From Stappia sediminis (GTDB taxonomy: Bacteria > Pseudomonadota > Alphaproteobacteria > Rhizobiales > Stappiaceae), in the NCBI RefSeq assembly GCF_009826895.1, contig NZ_WUMV01000001.1, positions 558,001 to 622,000 on the forward strand: a DNA stretch of 64,000 bases, given 5' to 3'. Below, one piece after another: positions 47,184-56,083 of this stretch. A program made the position numbers and the translations under genes. Each line of letters begins with the position of its first letter. The stretch's first letter is position 1. The notes under the pieces were generated by a model. It was not told the DNA's origin, did not search any database, and was given only the letters and a program-made list of their open reading frames with translations.

Positions 47184-47402
47184 GTGAAGCCCGATGAAAT
47201 CCGCAAGATCGAAGCCTATCTGAAACAGAAATTCGAAACGCCGAAGCTTCAGGTCCGCGCGCGCCCGAAGAAGGACGATTCCGCCGAAGTCTATATCGGA
47301 GATGAATTCATCGGCGTGATCTTCCGCGACGATGAGGATGAGGATCTGAGCTGGAATTTCCAGATGGCGATCCTGGAAATCGACCTCGACGAAGTGAGCT
47401 GA
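47184..47402 (+). CDS. DUF3126 family protein
   Basis: 72 residues. MKPDEIRKIEAYLKQKFETPKL and DDEDEDLSWNFQMAILEIDLDE match the small acidic DUF3126 family, which sits next to cysE across Hyphomicrobiales. Function unknown; the conserved linkage suggests a tie to cysteine synthesis. The start is GTG 47184 behind GGAGG. An intrinsic terminator follows the stop. Confidence 0.88.
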   Translation: MKPDEIRKIEAYLKQKFETPKLQVRARPKKDDSAEVYIGDEFIGVIFRDDEDEDLSWNFQMAILEIDLDEVS

Positions 47403-47430
47403 ACAGCAAGAGGCGGTCGATTGCCCAAGA

Positions 47431-47459
47431 AAGCCCGGGTCAGCCGGGCTTTTTTATTT
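47431..47459 (+). terminator. Intrinsic terminator after DUF3126 gene
   Basis: AAGCCCGG (47431-47438) pairs with CCGGGCTT (47444-47451) over a 5-base loop and runs into TTTTTTATTT. It overlaps the 3' end of the convergent gene and may serve both strands. Confidence 0.88.
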
Positions 47460-48164
47460 CTGCGGCAGGAACGAGACGATCAGCGCGGCGATGCTTCTTT
47501 CGAGCGCACGCCAATCCCTCAGATGCACGGGCCTGAATCTGTAGCTCGCCATCAGCTCCGGTCCCACCCTGAACTCGCTTCTGCATTCGGCCGACAGACG
47601 TGCATCGGCGGGAATGAAACATCGGGCCGCGAATGTTCCCTCCTCCGGCGAAAAGGCGATGAAGTCGCTCGCATCGCTACCTTCTTCCGAGAGAGGCAAA
47701 CGGGAAAGGCCGTCCCCGCTTTCAGTTGCCGGCCCGCTTGCCAGCGAGCGGTAGACCGTCTCCAGACGCTCGTAGGTGCCGGGGGTCCGCCGGTCGGCCT
47801 GAAGCGATATCAGCACCCTCGGTGAAGTGGCGCCGGTATCGTTGAAGGCGGACGCCAGGCGCGGTTCATAGCCGCTCATTTCCGGCCAGACGACGGCCAG
47901 CTCAATGTTTTCCAGTTCGATTGCCGAACGACGCTGCGCACGGTCACGGATCATGTTGGCCGGTATGTCGAGCCTCTGCCCCGACAGATTGACCGCAATC
48001 GCCTGTTTGTTCGACGTAAATGCGGATGTCACGCCCGAATAGTCGAGCAAGGCGCCGATCTTCAGCAAAATCGCGACCGTGCCGACCATCGCCAGTGCGA
48101 TGACGACGCCGGTGAACCTTCCGGAAAGGCTTCCGGCGGAGCGCGGGAGCGTGACCGACGCCAT
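47454..48164 (-). CDS. Hypothetical membrane-anchored protein
   Basis: 236 residues. One hydrophobic segment near the N-terminus (FTGVVIALAMVGTVAILLKIGALLD) anchors a soluble domain that includes LDIPANMIRDRAQRR, LASAFNDTGATSPRVLISLQ and a C-terminal RFRPVHLRDWRALERSIAALIVSFL. I do not recognise the fold; homologues seem restricted to related alphaproteobacteria, which is my impression rather than a search result. The start is uncertain (48164, 48173 or GTG 48194). Convergent with DUF3126. Confidence 0.7.
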   Translation of the reverse strand: MASVTLPRSAGSLSGRFTGVVIALAMVGTVAILLKIGALLDYSGVTSAFTSNKQAIAVNLSGQRLDIPANMIRDRAQRRSAIELENIELAVVWPEMSGYEPRLASAFNDTGATSPRVLISLQADRRTPGTYERLETVYRSLASGPATESGDGLSRLPLSEEGSDASDFIAFSPEEGTFAARCFIPADARLSAECRSEFRVGPELMASYRFRPVHLRDWRALERSIAALIVSFLPQK

Positions 48165-48390
48165 CAGAGGCATTCCAAGCAAAAACGAACACAAGGTCGC
48201 CAGGCGTGGCGCGCCGGGACGGCCACGGCGAGTGTTGTGTCAAATCGGGAATGCGGAGGCCTCGGTACGTAGCCGATATTCATGATTAACTGCTTGTAAA
48301 CGGGACAGCGAAAGCGGCACGCCGATTGCACTTGACCCCTTGAACCACATTCTTCAGCTTTCTACGGAATGGTAAACAAGGAGTAAACGC

Positions 48391-48717
48391 GTGTTGTCCG
48401 AGCTTTTCATTGCGGCGTATATCGGCTGCTCAGGCTTTGTGGCGGCCGGCATCCTGGGGAGTTTCTACCAGCTTGTCACCGGGGAGCCGCCCAAGTTCGC
48501 GCTGCAGCTCGAGACGTGGCTCAAAGGCATGTCGTCATTGCTGATGTGCATTTTCGCCGGGCCGTTCATCATCATGCGCAATGCCATTCGCGGACGCCGC
48601 ATAGAGCAGAGGCCCATCGGCTGGCTCGTGGCTTCATCGACGATCGCCGGAATGTGGAGCATCTGTTCGGGCCTTGTCGTCATGCAGTTCGCGCTTGGAT
48701 TTGCCCAGCAATTCTGA
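48391..48717 (+). CDS. Small three-TM membrane protein, unknown
   Basis: 108 residues. Three hydrophobic helices: ELFIAAYIGCSGFVAAGILGSF, SLLMCIFAGPFIIMRNAI and IGWLVASSTIAGMWSICSGLVVMQFAL. GTG 48391 follows AAGGAGTAAACGC, a very strong ribosome site. No family recognised with certainty. It lies 69 bp upstream of the carbonic anhydrase gene on the same strand. Confidence 0.72.
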   Translation: MLSELFIAAYIGCSGFVAAGILGSFYQLVTGEPPKFALQLETWLKGMSSLLMCIFAGPFIIMRNAIRGRRIEQRPIGWLVASSTIAGMWSICSGLVVMQFALGFAQQF

Positions 48718-48786
48718 CCGGACCATGCGCGTCAAACCGCATGGCCCGCTATGATCGTCGATCGTTCAACCCCTTGAGGGAGATGC

Positions 48787-49317
48787 ATGATGCCGATGTA
48801 CAGCCTTGAGGGTATTCGGCCCCGGTTTCCCGATAGCGGGGAGTATTGGGTCGCGCCCACCGCCGTCATCATCGGCGATGTCGTTTTGAAGGAGGAGGCA
48901 AGCGTCTGGTTCGGCGCGGTCCTTCGCGGAGACAGGGAGCGAATTACGCTCGGAAAACGCACGAACGTGCAGGACGGTTGCGTGTGTCACACGGACATGG
49001 GTTATCCGCTCAAGGTCGGCAACGACTGTACGATCGGCCACAACGCAATCCTGCATGGCTGCACCGTCGGCGACAACTGCCTGATCGGCATGGGGGCGAC
49101 GGTCCTGAACGGTGCGAAGATCGGTCGGAATTGCCTGATCGGTGCCAATGCCCTTGTGCCCGAGGGCAAGGTGATCCCTGACCGCTCCCTTGTTGTCGGT
49201 GCGCCCGGGAAAGTCGTGCGGATGCTCGACGACAATGCGATCGAGGGGCTTAAGGCTTCCGCCGCCGGGTATGTCGGAAACTGGCGCCGATTTCAGGCAG
49301 ATCTTATCGAAATCTGA
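48787..49317 (+). CDS. Gamma-type carbonic anhydrase family protein
   Basis: 176 residues forming a left-handed beta-helix of hexapeptides. Metal-binding histidines are in VCHTDMG and [16 protein letters not shown]. The family comprises YrdA/CaiE-like carbonic anhydrases, many of them inactive or subunits of respiratory complex I in mitochondria. GAGGGAG lies about 7 bp upstream of the start. Activity cannot be assumed. Confidence 0.92.
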   Translation: MMPMYSLEGIRPRFPDSGEYWVAPTAVIIGDVVLKEEASVWFGAVLRGDRERITLGKRTNVQDGCVCHTDMGYPLKVGNDCTIGHNAILHGCTVGDNCLIGMGATVLNGAKIGRNCLIGANALVPEGKVIPDRSLVVGAPGKVVRMLDDNAIEGLKASAAGYVGNWRRFQADLIEI

Positions 49318-49475
49318 AATGCTGGCGCTCCAGCCGAATTGGTACCTGTGGTTCCCCGTAAGGTCGAATTGGAAGAGCCGGTCCCGAGGGACCGGCTCTC
49401 AAGCCCGGCCGTGATAAGGGTGGGGAGGGGACGCGACCGGGCAAGCCTCGTCTTTTGCAGCTCCCGCAGGCGCAA

Positions 49476-50093
49476 TCAGTTTCCGATACTCGCCACCGTG
49501 CTGACGCGAGTGTCCGAGATCCGCGCCCAGCGGGCCGGATTCTTCGCGGACTGACGTTTCACGTATCGATATGGCGTGGAATACCAGGGCAGAACCACTT
49601 CGAGCTGATTGTCGAGGATGATGTCCCCCTTGTCCGTACGCACGGTGAGTACGGCGTGTCCTGCGTTGTTGCGGTCTTTCACGACGGTGATCAGCAACGC
49701 ACTGCGCGGCCAGCCGCGCGAAACGAGCTCGCGCTGCTTTTCGAGAACGTATTCCTCGCAGTCGCCTGTACCGTTTCGCGGATAGGTCCAATATTCCTCG
49801 ACGCCGTACAATTCGGCGTCGGTGACAGGCCTGATCCTCCGGTTGACCGAGGAATTGATCGCCAACAATTCGTTCCAAAGACCTTCGGTCAGCCTTACGA
49901 CGACTGGCGATCCCCGGTTCGCGCGGCATTCATCGGGATATTCCCTGCAAAAGCCCTGATGGCCGACCGGCGTGGAAGCCGCCCCGTGAACGTTCATGAA
50001 ACGGCCTGTTTCGGCCTCTGCCGTGAAGGTTCCGGCAATCACGAAGAAGATTGTCGCGGCGCCTGTCACAAGTCTGTTTGACGTATTTATCAT
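49476..50093 (-). CDS. BTLCP (bacterial transglutaminase-like cysteine peptidase), secreted
   Basis: 205 residues. A signal peptide (LVTGAATIFFVIAGTFTAEA) is followed by the peptidase C93 triad: Cys in GTGDCEEYVLEKQRELV, His in NAGHAVLTVRTDKG and Asp in IILDNQ. Such enzymes work in the periplasm, the best known (LapG) cleaving surface adhesins under c-di-GMP control; this shorter type is less characterised. ATG 50093 follows GGGGAGGGC. An AT-rich palindromic region lies upstream. Confidence 0.88.
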   Translation of the reverse strand: MINTSNRLVTGAATIFFVIAGTFTAEAETGRFMNVHGAASTPVGHQGFCREYPDECRANRGSPVVVRLTEGLWNELLAINSSVNRRIRPVTDAELYGVEEYWTYPRNGTGDCEEYVLEKQRELVSRGWPRSALLITVVKDRNNAGHAVLTVRTDKGDIILDNQLEVVLPWYSTPYRYVKRQSAKNPARWARISDTRVSTVASIGN

Positions 50094-50199
50094 AGTAAAG
50101 CCCTCCCCGTAGGCTGGCTTCACTGTGGCATCTTGATTTTTATATCACGATAAGCGTCGAATATGCTTTTTAGTATAAGTAAAATCAATATTTATGATA

Positions 50200-50217
50200 T
50201 ATTTATTCGAATAAATA
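50200..50217. promoter_or_regulatory. 18-bp AT-rich perfect palindrome between divergently regulated genes
   Basis: TATTTATTCGAATAAATA is a perfect palindrome inside a stretch from about 50140 to 50250 that is very AT-rich for this genome. It lies upstream of the BTLCP peptidase gene. It could be a repressor operator or a binding zone for MucR/H-NS-like proteins. Confidence 0.5.
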
Positions 50218-50349
50218 CCAAATTTGATTCAAATTCTAATTGCTTGTCCAAATATGCCGTAACGGCAATTGGTGCGTGATGATCGGTGAGAACCGGAACG
50301 GCTCTCACGCGCGAACGCGAGCAAATCCGGAACGGGAGCGAAATCGCAA

Positions 50350-50376
50350 TAAAAAACGCCCGGCGCGAACCGGGCG
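50350..50376 (-). terminator. Intrinsic terminator of the PilZ gene
   Basis: On the minus strand, CGCCCGG-TTCGCG-CCGGGCG (50376 to 50357) runs into TTTTTTA. It lies 55 bp after the PilZ stop. Confidence 0.88.
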
Positions 50377-50431
50377 GCTGGGAGAGAGGCGCAGGAAACT
50401 GCCCCTTATGCTCTGAAGACGGCGCGAGGCC

Positions 50432-51052
50432 TCAGGAAATATGATGCTCGAGGAGGTCCCGGTTCTGTATCGCGGCAAATTCCACGGCAATGCCGTCCTC
50501 TGTGTGGCGCACGACACGGGCGCGCATCTTGCCAAGTGCGATCGACAGTCCGATTTCCGGCCGGACATCCGTCTTGAGCGCGGCACCGGACAGGGAAACG
50601 TCGATGATCCGGCTCTTGTACTCGCGCCCGTCCGGCAGGACGATCTTCGTGAAAGGTTTCTTCGGAACGAAGCGCTCGTGCCGGCGGTCTTCCGGCAGGT
50701 TGAGCATGTCGCGGTTGGCGAGCCAGGTGAGAACGTTCGCAAGCTTGTCGCGCTTGCGCGGCGTTGCGACGACCGACATCGCGAATCCGCCTTCGATCTC
50801 GCGTACGATTTCGCCTTCGATCCGGCCGATGTGGTCGATATAGGCGATCACCTTTTCGCCGACCCGCCCCTTGACCGGCGTGATCATCGCCGCGCCGCCC
50901 GGAGACATGTTTGTCACATGGCATGGGTATTCGCGGCGATCTTCCAGCATGAAACGGCCAAGAAGGTTCACCTTGACGCGGCTGTGACGGCGTTTGTCCG
51001 AATTCCTTGCGGCAATCGTGCGCGCAATGTCGACTGCTTTTGCGCTCTCCAT
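50432..51052 (-). CDS. Double PilZ-domain protein (c-di-GMP receptor)
   Basis: 206 residues with two PilZ modules. The first has RRHSR (21-25) and TNMSPGGAAM, the second RRHERFVPKK and IDVSLSGAAL; these are the RxxxR and (D/N)xSxxG elements that grip c-di-GMP. In the first the aspartate is replaced by asparagine, so affinity may differ. It would be a cytoplasmic effector for the diguanylate-signalling proteins at 21373 and 23870. A terminator follows the stop. Confidence 0.9.
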   Translation of the reverse strand: MESAKAVDIARTIAARNSDKRRHSRVKVNLLGRFMLEDRREYPCHVTNMSPGGAAMITPVKGRVGEKVIAYIDHIGRIEGEIVREIEGGFAMSVVATPRKRDKLANVLTWLANRDMLNLPEDRRHERFVPKKPFTKIVLPDGREYKSRIIDVSLSGAALKTDVRPEIGLSIALGKMRARVVRHTEDGIAVEFAAIQNRDLLEHHIS

Positions 51053-51202
51053 CCGTCACTAACCTTGCTGAAGGCTGGCGGTCTATCCCGCCATTCAGGG
51101 AACGTCCACAAGGTTAGTTCCGTTCGGTTAACAAGCGGTAAGTGTCCGGGGCTGGCCGGATCACGAATTTGCAACCGTTGGGTGATCGCGCGTTTTTCCC
51201 CG

Positions 51203-51838
51203 TCACACCTTGCCGCCGTCCAGCACGGTGAGATGGCCGACCTGACGTCCTCCCGCCACGGTACTTGTGGCCAGGGGAGGGTACTGATGGTCTCCGACCG
51301 CGGGAACGGAAGAAGTGAGGCCGGACGAAAGGAAGGCCGGCTTTTCATCCGGCCAGAGCAGGCGGACGCTTTTGATCGACTGCGAAAGGATCGGATGCAG
51401 GCCCGCCCAGTAAGGCTGCTGAAGCGCCACGCACGAGCCCAGTACCCGGCTGCAACCTTCGCCAGGTACGTGCAGCGGCAGAAGGAGCATTTCCATATCT
51501 ATCGTATGTTCGCGCTCCGTGTGGCCGGAAATCCCGAGAACAGCGGCACCCGCATCATCGCTCACCGCCGCAAGCAGGGTCGCGAGCGCCTGATCGTCCT
51601 CTCCACGCCAGCCACGAAGTATGTTGCGGCTCTTGAGCTCGCGGCAGTGCAGGGAGCAAAGCCGCGTTCCGGCAAGCCGGAAACGATAGGTCACTGGATC
51701 GATCACCTCGAGAATGAAGGTGTCGCCCAAAAGGTTGCGGATCTGGCCGGGCTCAACCTCGCTGCGGTCTGGCGCCGGGCGGTGACCGCGAAGATTGTCC
51801 CAATATTCATAAAGGCTTCGCGTCGTAGAATGCTTCAT
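51203..51838 (-). CDS. PAS_5-type PAS domain protein
   Basis: 211 residues. LYEYWDNLRGHRPAPDRSEVEP and LLGDTFILEVIDPVTYRFRLAGTRLCSLHCREL match the PAS_5 family common in Hyphomicrobiales, where the protein consists of a single PAS-like domain with a conserved EYW..LRG opening. Ligand and partner are unknown. It lacks an output domain, so it probably acts by binding another protein. It and the PilZ gene are tandem on the minus strand, 150 bp apart. Confidence 0.82.
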   Translation of the reverse strand: MKHSTTRSLYEYWDNLRGHRPAPDRSEVEPGQIRNLLGDTFILEVIDPVTYRFRLAGTRLCSLHCRELKSRNILRGWRGEDDQALATLLAAVSDDAGAAVLGISGHTEREHTIDMEMLLLPLHVPGEGCSRVLGSCVALQQPYWAGLHPILSQSIKSVRLLWPDEKPAFLSSGLTSSVPAVGDHQYPPLATSTVAGGRQVGHLTVLDGGKV

Positions 51839-52086
51839 TTCTGTCCCTGTCCCAATCCAAACGTTTTTTTAATATCGGGACCGTTCACCTGTCCGATTGC
51901 GGGACACCTGAACGGCTGCGAGCCCGGTTCGCAGACTGAGAAGCACGCGCCATGCCAGCATTTTCCTTTTTTCGTTAACTCTTTGTTAGCGTTAATAAAT
52001 GGTTTCGATTGAAAAGGGGGAACGATTTGGTAAGGGTAAGGTCACTGATCTATCCACGGACAGCACTTCAAAGGGCCCTGCCCAGT

Positions 52087-52172
52087 TTTCCGCATATGTC
52101 CGAAAGGACAGGTGGGCGCGGAAATCGAACCGCCCGGATGACGCCACATCGGCGCGCCGGGCGGATTTTTTT
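52087..52172 (+). ncRNA. Candidate small RNA ending in an intrinsic terminator
   Basis: TTTCCGC (52087-52093) pairs with GCGGAAA (52118-52124), enclosing TGTCC-GAAA-GGACA (52097-52110), a hairpin with a GNRA loop. A terminator follows: CCGCCCGG (52130-52137) pairs with CCGGGCGG (52157-52164) and runs into TTTTTTT. No plus-strand gene lies upstream to own this terminator: 51839-52086 is otherwise empty. An 86-codon open frame running through it has no ribosome site of note and reads through the terminator. The 5' end is unknown (perhaps near 52000). Confidence 0.45.
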
Positions 52173-52302
52173 ATTCGGGTGTTTTTTCCAGTCCGCAACG
52201 CTACGTCTGTCGTCCGGTTTTCCGTCACGCGGGCGGTGTGCGGGTTGAATGCGGCGTGAAGCCCGCGTATTTGGTCGGTGGATAATCACAAGCGGACCGC
52301 AT

Positions 52303-53055
52303 ATGACCGAGTACGAACACCAGCCGCTGCCACCACGCGGTGAGCCCGCGCTCAATATTCCGTCGGTCGTGGCGGTATTGTCGCTTGTGCTTATCGCGAT
52401 CCATGCAATCCGGGTTTATGCGCTCGGCTATGATGCAGAAACGTATTTCCTGCTGCTTTTCGCGTTTCTGCCGATCCGCTACGCGCACGATGCACTGGGC
52501 GGCCAGGTTTTGCCGGGCGGCGAATTCGCGGACGTCTGGACATTCCTCAGCTATGCCTTCCTGCACGGCGGAGGCATGCATCTGTTCTTCAACCTGCTTT
52601 GGATGGTGGTGTTCGGCAGCGCGCTCGCGCGCCGCTTTCACGCCACACGTTTTCTCCTGTTTTCGGCCCTTTGCGCGATCGGCGGGGCGCTTGCGCATCT
52701 TGTTACCCATTTCGGCGAAGCCGTGCCCATGGTCGGAGCGTCGGCGGCAATTTCGGGCCAGATGGCGGGCGCATCGCGCTTCGTCTTTGAAATGGGAGGC
52801 CCGCTTGGCGTTATTCGCCGGACGGATGAAGCAGCCTATCGCGTTCCCGCAATGGGCCTCGCCCAATCCCTTGCAAACCGGCAGGTGCTTGCATTTCTGG
52901 GCGTCTGGTTCGGGGTAAATATCCTCTTCGGCGTGTGGTCGACGCCAATTGCGGGTGAGGGCGCATCCGTTGCGTGGGAGGCGCATATCGGCGGATTTCT
53001 GGCAGGCCTTGCCCTTTTTCCACTGTTCGACCCTATTCCCCGCCGGAGCACCTGA
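52303..53055 (+). CDS. Rhomboid family intramembrane serine protease
   Basis: 250 residues with about six hydrophobic helices. TFLSYAFLHGGGMHLFFNLLWM is the rhomboid L1/TM2 signature, the nucleophile is S147 in VGASAAISGQM and the general-base histidine H228 in WEAHIGGFLAGL. The usual GxSG is GASA here, a substitution seen in some active members. Substrate unknown. ATG 52303 follows AAGCGGACCGC. Confidence 0.9.
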   Translation: MTEYEHQPLPPRGEPALNIPSVVAVLSLVLIAIHAIRVYALGYDAETYFLLLFAFLPIRYAHDALGGQVLPGGEFADVWTFLSYAFLHGGGMHLFFNLLWMVVFGSALARRFHATRFLLFSALCAIGGALAHLVTHFGEAVPMVGASAAISGQMAGASRFVFEMGGPLGVIRRTDEAAYRVPAMGLAQSLANRQVLAFLGVWFGVNILFGVWSTPIAGEGASVAWEAHIGGFLAGLALFPLFDPIPRRST

Positions 53056-53299
53056 CGGCTCGCTGCCGTTCATGACGCTGGGTCTATTTGGTTGCGCAAT
53101 CACGGAAATTTGTCACAATGAGTGCGATGTAGCGTGTCCGGCGCGCTCTTGGAAGGCTGGAGCATCCTGCGTTCGAGCGAACCTGGAAGCAATCCTCCGG
53201 CCTTTCGAATCCGGCCAGCCCGCGCGATTTTCGGCGCAACCTGCCGATGCGGGCTGAACCTGCAGGGCGCTGGACCGGTCTCTGACGGAGGAGCTTGCC

Positions 53300-53731
53300 A
53301 TGACGGTTGCCGCGATACTGAACGAGAAAGGCCGCGACATTTACACCGAAAGCGCCGACAAGACGCTTCGTGAAATCTGCACGCTGCTCGGCAAACACGG
53401 TATCGGTGCAATTCTCATCGCCGAAAAAGGTAACATTCTCAAAGGCATCATTTCCGAACGCGATATCGTACGGGCAATCGCCAGGGACGGCGACGGCGCG
53501 CTCGACCAACCGGTGAAGGCCTATATGACGAAAGAGGTGATCACCGCGAGGGAAGAGGACACGCTGAACGAGGTTATGGGGGTCATGACTTCCGGGCGCT
53601 TCCGACACTTGCCGGTGGTGACGAACGGCCGGCTGACCGGGCTTATCTCCATCGGCGACGTGGTGAAATACCGTATCGCGCAAATCGAGCGCGAGGCGGA
53701 CGAAATGCGCCACTACATCGCGATGAGCTGA
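53300..53731 (+). CDS. Tandem CBS-domain protein
   Basis: 143 residues consisting of two CBS domains, the typical small alphaproteobacterial CBS protein: RDIYTESADKTLREICTLLGKHGIGAILIAEKGNILKGIISERDIVRAIA and VKAYMTKEVITAREEDTLNEVMGVMTSGRFRHLPVV. Such proteins bind adenosine nucleotides or SAM and modulate a partner. GGAGGAG stands 7 bp before the ATG. It stands alone on its strand. Confidence 0.93.
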   Translation: MTVAAILNEKGRDIYTESADKTLREICTLLGKHGIGAILIAEKGNILKGIISERDIVRAIARDGDGALDQPVKAYMTKEVITAREEDTLNEVMGVMTSGRFRHLPVVTNGRLTGLISIGDVVKYRIAQIEREADEMRHYIAMS

Positions 53732-53765
53732 AAATCTTCAAAGGAAGCTTCCGGTTTGCCGCGCG

Positions 53766-55004
53766 TCAGCTTGCCTCGCGCAGCCAGCGGCGAGGGTCGG
53801 TTTCGGCGGTGAGCGCCGGATTGCCGGAAAGTGCGTCCACGAGATCCTGGACGGCATCCAGCGAGTGGACGGAGCGGAATTCGTCGACATGAGGAAGCAT
53901 GGCGCGCACGCCGCGCGCCTTTGCCTCGAACCCTTCGAAACGAAGCAACGGGTTCAGCCAGATCAGCCGTCGGCAGGAGCGGTGAAGTCGATCCATCTCG
54001 CGCTCCAGATCCTCATCCGTATCGCGCTCCAGCCCGTCGGTGATCAGAAGCACGATCGGCCCGCCGGAAAGAACGCGCCGGGACCAGTTTTTGTTGAAAT
54101 CATGCAGCGCAGTGGCGATGCGCGTTCCGCCCGACCAGTCTTCGACGCCATCCGAGCAGGCTTCCAGCGCCTCGTCCGGATCCTTCATCCTGAGTTGGCG
54201 GGTCACATTGGTAAGGCGCGTGCCAAAAAGGAACGTATGAACGTTTCGCCGCTCTTCCGACAGCGCATGCAGGAAATGCAGGAGAAGCCTGGAATACTGG
54301 CTCATGGAGCCGGAGATATCGCATAGCGCGACCAGGGGAGGGCGGCGCTCGTCCGGCTTGCGGTGCTTGAGCGCGATGATATCGCCGCCGGCACGCAAGG
54401 AAGCGCGAAGCGAGCGGCGCGGGTCGATGCGCCCGCGGGGCGCGGGAACGAGGCGGCGTTGACGCACTTTCTCCATCGAAAGCACCATCCCCCGGAGCGC
54501 TTTTTGCGCTTCGCGGATTTCCTCCGCCGTCATCTGCGCGAAATCCTTTTTCTGAAGGACCTCCTTGCCGGAAACGGTAAAGCGGGCGTCGACCTCTACT
54601 TCTTCCTTTTCGCGTGTTTGCTCACGCTCCTGCATTTTCTGAAATGCCTGGGCGATGCGCGTCTGGCCGGCCTTCGGCTTTTCAGGTCCAGCCTGAGGCG
54701 GAGCGACGGGCGAAAGCAACGCCAGCATTTTTTCGACAAGGCCGCGGCTTTTCCAGTAGATGCGGAACGCCTCGTCGAAAAGGATGCGATGTTCGCGCTT
54801 GCGCACGAAGACGGCATGCAGCGTCCAGTAAAGGTCCTCGCGGCTGGTGATGCCGGAGGTTTCGACCGCGCGCACCGCATCAACGACGCTGGCCGGGCCG
54901 ACAGGCAGGCCCGCCTTTCGCAGCGTGCGGGCGAAATGAACGATATTGTCGACGATCCGCCCGTCGCTGCGGGTCAATTCGCTTTCGCTGCCACTTTCGC
55001 GCAT
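53766..55004 (-). CDS. VWA-domain protein (CoxE-like)
   Basis: 412 residues. A helical N-terminal region (LREDLYWTLHAVFVRKREHRILFDEAFRIYW) precedes a von Willebrand A domain with MIDAS D229-I-S231-G-S233 in ALCDISGSMSQYS and TDGLERDTDEDLEREM. It overlaps the MoxR ATPase cluster: its ATG is one base past that gene's stop, so they are coupled. In cox clusters this pair acts as a metal-insertion or assembly chaperone; here no CO dehydrogenase is present. Confidence 0.92.
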   Translation of the reverse strand: MRESGSESELTRSDGRIVDNIVHFARTLRKAGLPVGPASVVDAVRAVETSGITSREDLYWTLHAVFVRKREHRILFDEAFRIYWKSRGLVEKMLALLSPVAPPQAGPEKPKAGQTRIAQAFQKMQEREQTREKEEVEVDARFTVSGKEVLQKKDFAQMTAEEIREAQKALRGMVLSMEKVRQRRLVPAPRGRIDPRRSLRASLRAGGDIIALKHRKPDERRPPLVALCDISGSMSQYSRLLLHFLHALSEERRNVHTFLFGTRLTNVTRQLRMKDPDEALEACSDGVEDWSGGTRIATALHDFNKNWSRRVLSGGPIVLLITDGLERDTDEDLEREMDRLHRSCRRLIWLNPLLRFEGFEAKARGVRAMLPHVDEFRSVHSLDAVQDLVDALSGNPALTAETDPRRWLREAS

Positions 55005-55005
55005 C

Positions 55006-55941
55006 TCAGACGGCCGGCGCTTTTTCGGGCTGTATTTCCTTGCGGATATCCTCGACGATCTGGCGGGTTCTCGAGCCGCGTACGCGCTCGATATCGTCCT
55101 GGTACTTCAAAAGGACACCGAGCGTGTCCGAAGCCGTTTCGGGATCGAGCGCGATTTCCTCAAGTTCGGTCAGGGCGGTTGCCCAATCGAGCGTTTCGGC
55201 AACGCCCGGCTGCTTGAAGAGGTCCTCGTCCGCACGCAACTTCTGAACGAATGCGACAACCTCGCTTGACAGCCGTTCCGGCGCGCCGGGCACCTTGCGG
55301 CGGACGATCTGCAGTTCCCGCTGCGCATCCGGATAATCGACCCAGTGATAAAGACAGCGGCGTTTGAGCGCATCATGGATTTCGCGCGTGCGGTTCGTCG
55401 TGATGATGACGATCGGCGGTTCGTTGGCGCGTATCGTGCCAAGCTCCGGGATCGTCACCTGATTGTCGGCAAGAATCTCAAGCAGGAACGCCTCGAACGC
55501 CTCGTCGGCGCGGTCCAGCTCGTCGATAAGGAGCACAGGCGGACCCGACAGGGACGGTTGCAGCGCCTGAAGCACGGGGCGCTTGATGAGGAAACGCTCG
55601 GAAAAGACGTTCTTCGACAATTCCTCGTGATCCGTGTCGCCGGCAGCTTCCGAGACGCGGATTTCGACCATCTGCGCGGCATAGTTCCACTCGTAAACCG
55701 CGGTGGAAACATCAAGCCCTTCGTAACACTGGAGCCGGATCAGGTCGCGGCCGAGGGCTCCTGCCAGCACTTTGGCGATCTCCGTCTTGCCGACGCCCGC
55801 CTCGCCCTCCAGAAAGAGCGGACGCTTCATGGCAAGCGCCAGATGCAGCACCGTCGCCAACGATCTGTCGGCCACGTACCCTTCACTGTCGAGCAGGGCG
55901 AGTGTCTCGTCGATCGAGGCGGGCAATCGATTGTCGTTCAT
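55006..55941 (-). CDS. MoxR family AAA+ ATPase (CoxD-like)
   Basis: 311 residues. Walker A is GEAGVGKT (46-53), Walker B LLIDELDRAD (137-146), and TTNRTREIHDALKRRCLYHWVDYP is the sensor/arginine-finger region of MoxR proteins. It works with a VWA partner to insert cofactors or remodel large complexes. Start 55941 follows CAGGATAGAGTC; the frame extends further upstream without family sequence. It is divergent from the photolyase gene (142 bp). Confidence 0.92.
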   Translation of the reverse strand: MNDNRLPASIDETLALLDSEGYVADRSLATVLHLALAMKRPLFLEGEAGVGKTEIAKVLAGALGRDLIRLQCYEGLDVSTAVYEWNYAAQMVEIRVSEAAGDTDHEELSKNVFSERFLIKRPVLQALQPSLSGPPVLLIDELDRADEAFEAFLLEILADNQVTIPELGTIRANEPPIVIITTNRTREIHDALKRRCLYHWVDYPDAQRELQIVRRKVPGAPERLSSEVVAFVQKLRADEDLFKQPGVAETLDWATALTELEEIALDPETASDTLGVLLKYQDDIERVRGSRTRQIVEDIRKEIQPEKAPAV

Positions 55942-56083
55942 GACTCTATCCTGATTTCGCAAGTTCGGGCGCTTGTCGAGCGGCCGGATCCGTATCCGGC
56001 GGGGACAAGCCGTTGAACCGAAGGCATCACAGCTTCGTAACGATTGCAAATATTTATAATCCGGCATCTTCGGGGCAACCACC

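Noticed and set aside
51999-52259. 86-codon plus-strand open frame in the spacer before the rhomboid gene
   Set aside because: It reads straight through a strong terminator hairpin, has no family character and fits better as a small RNA region.
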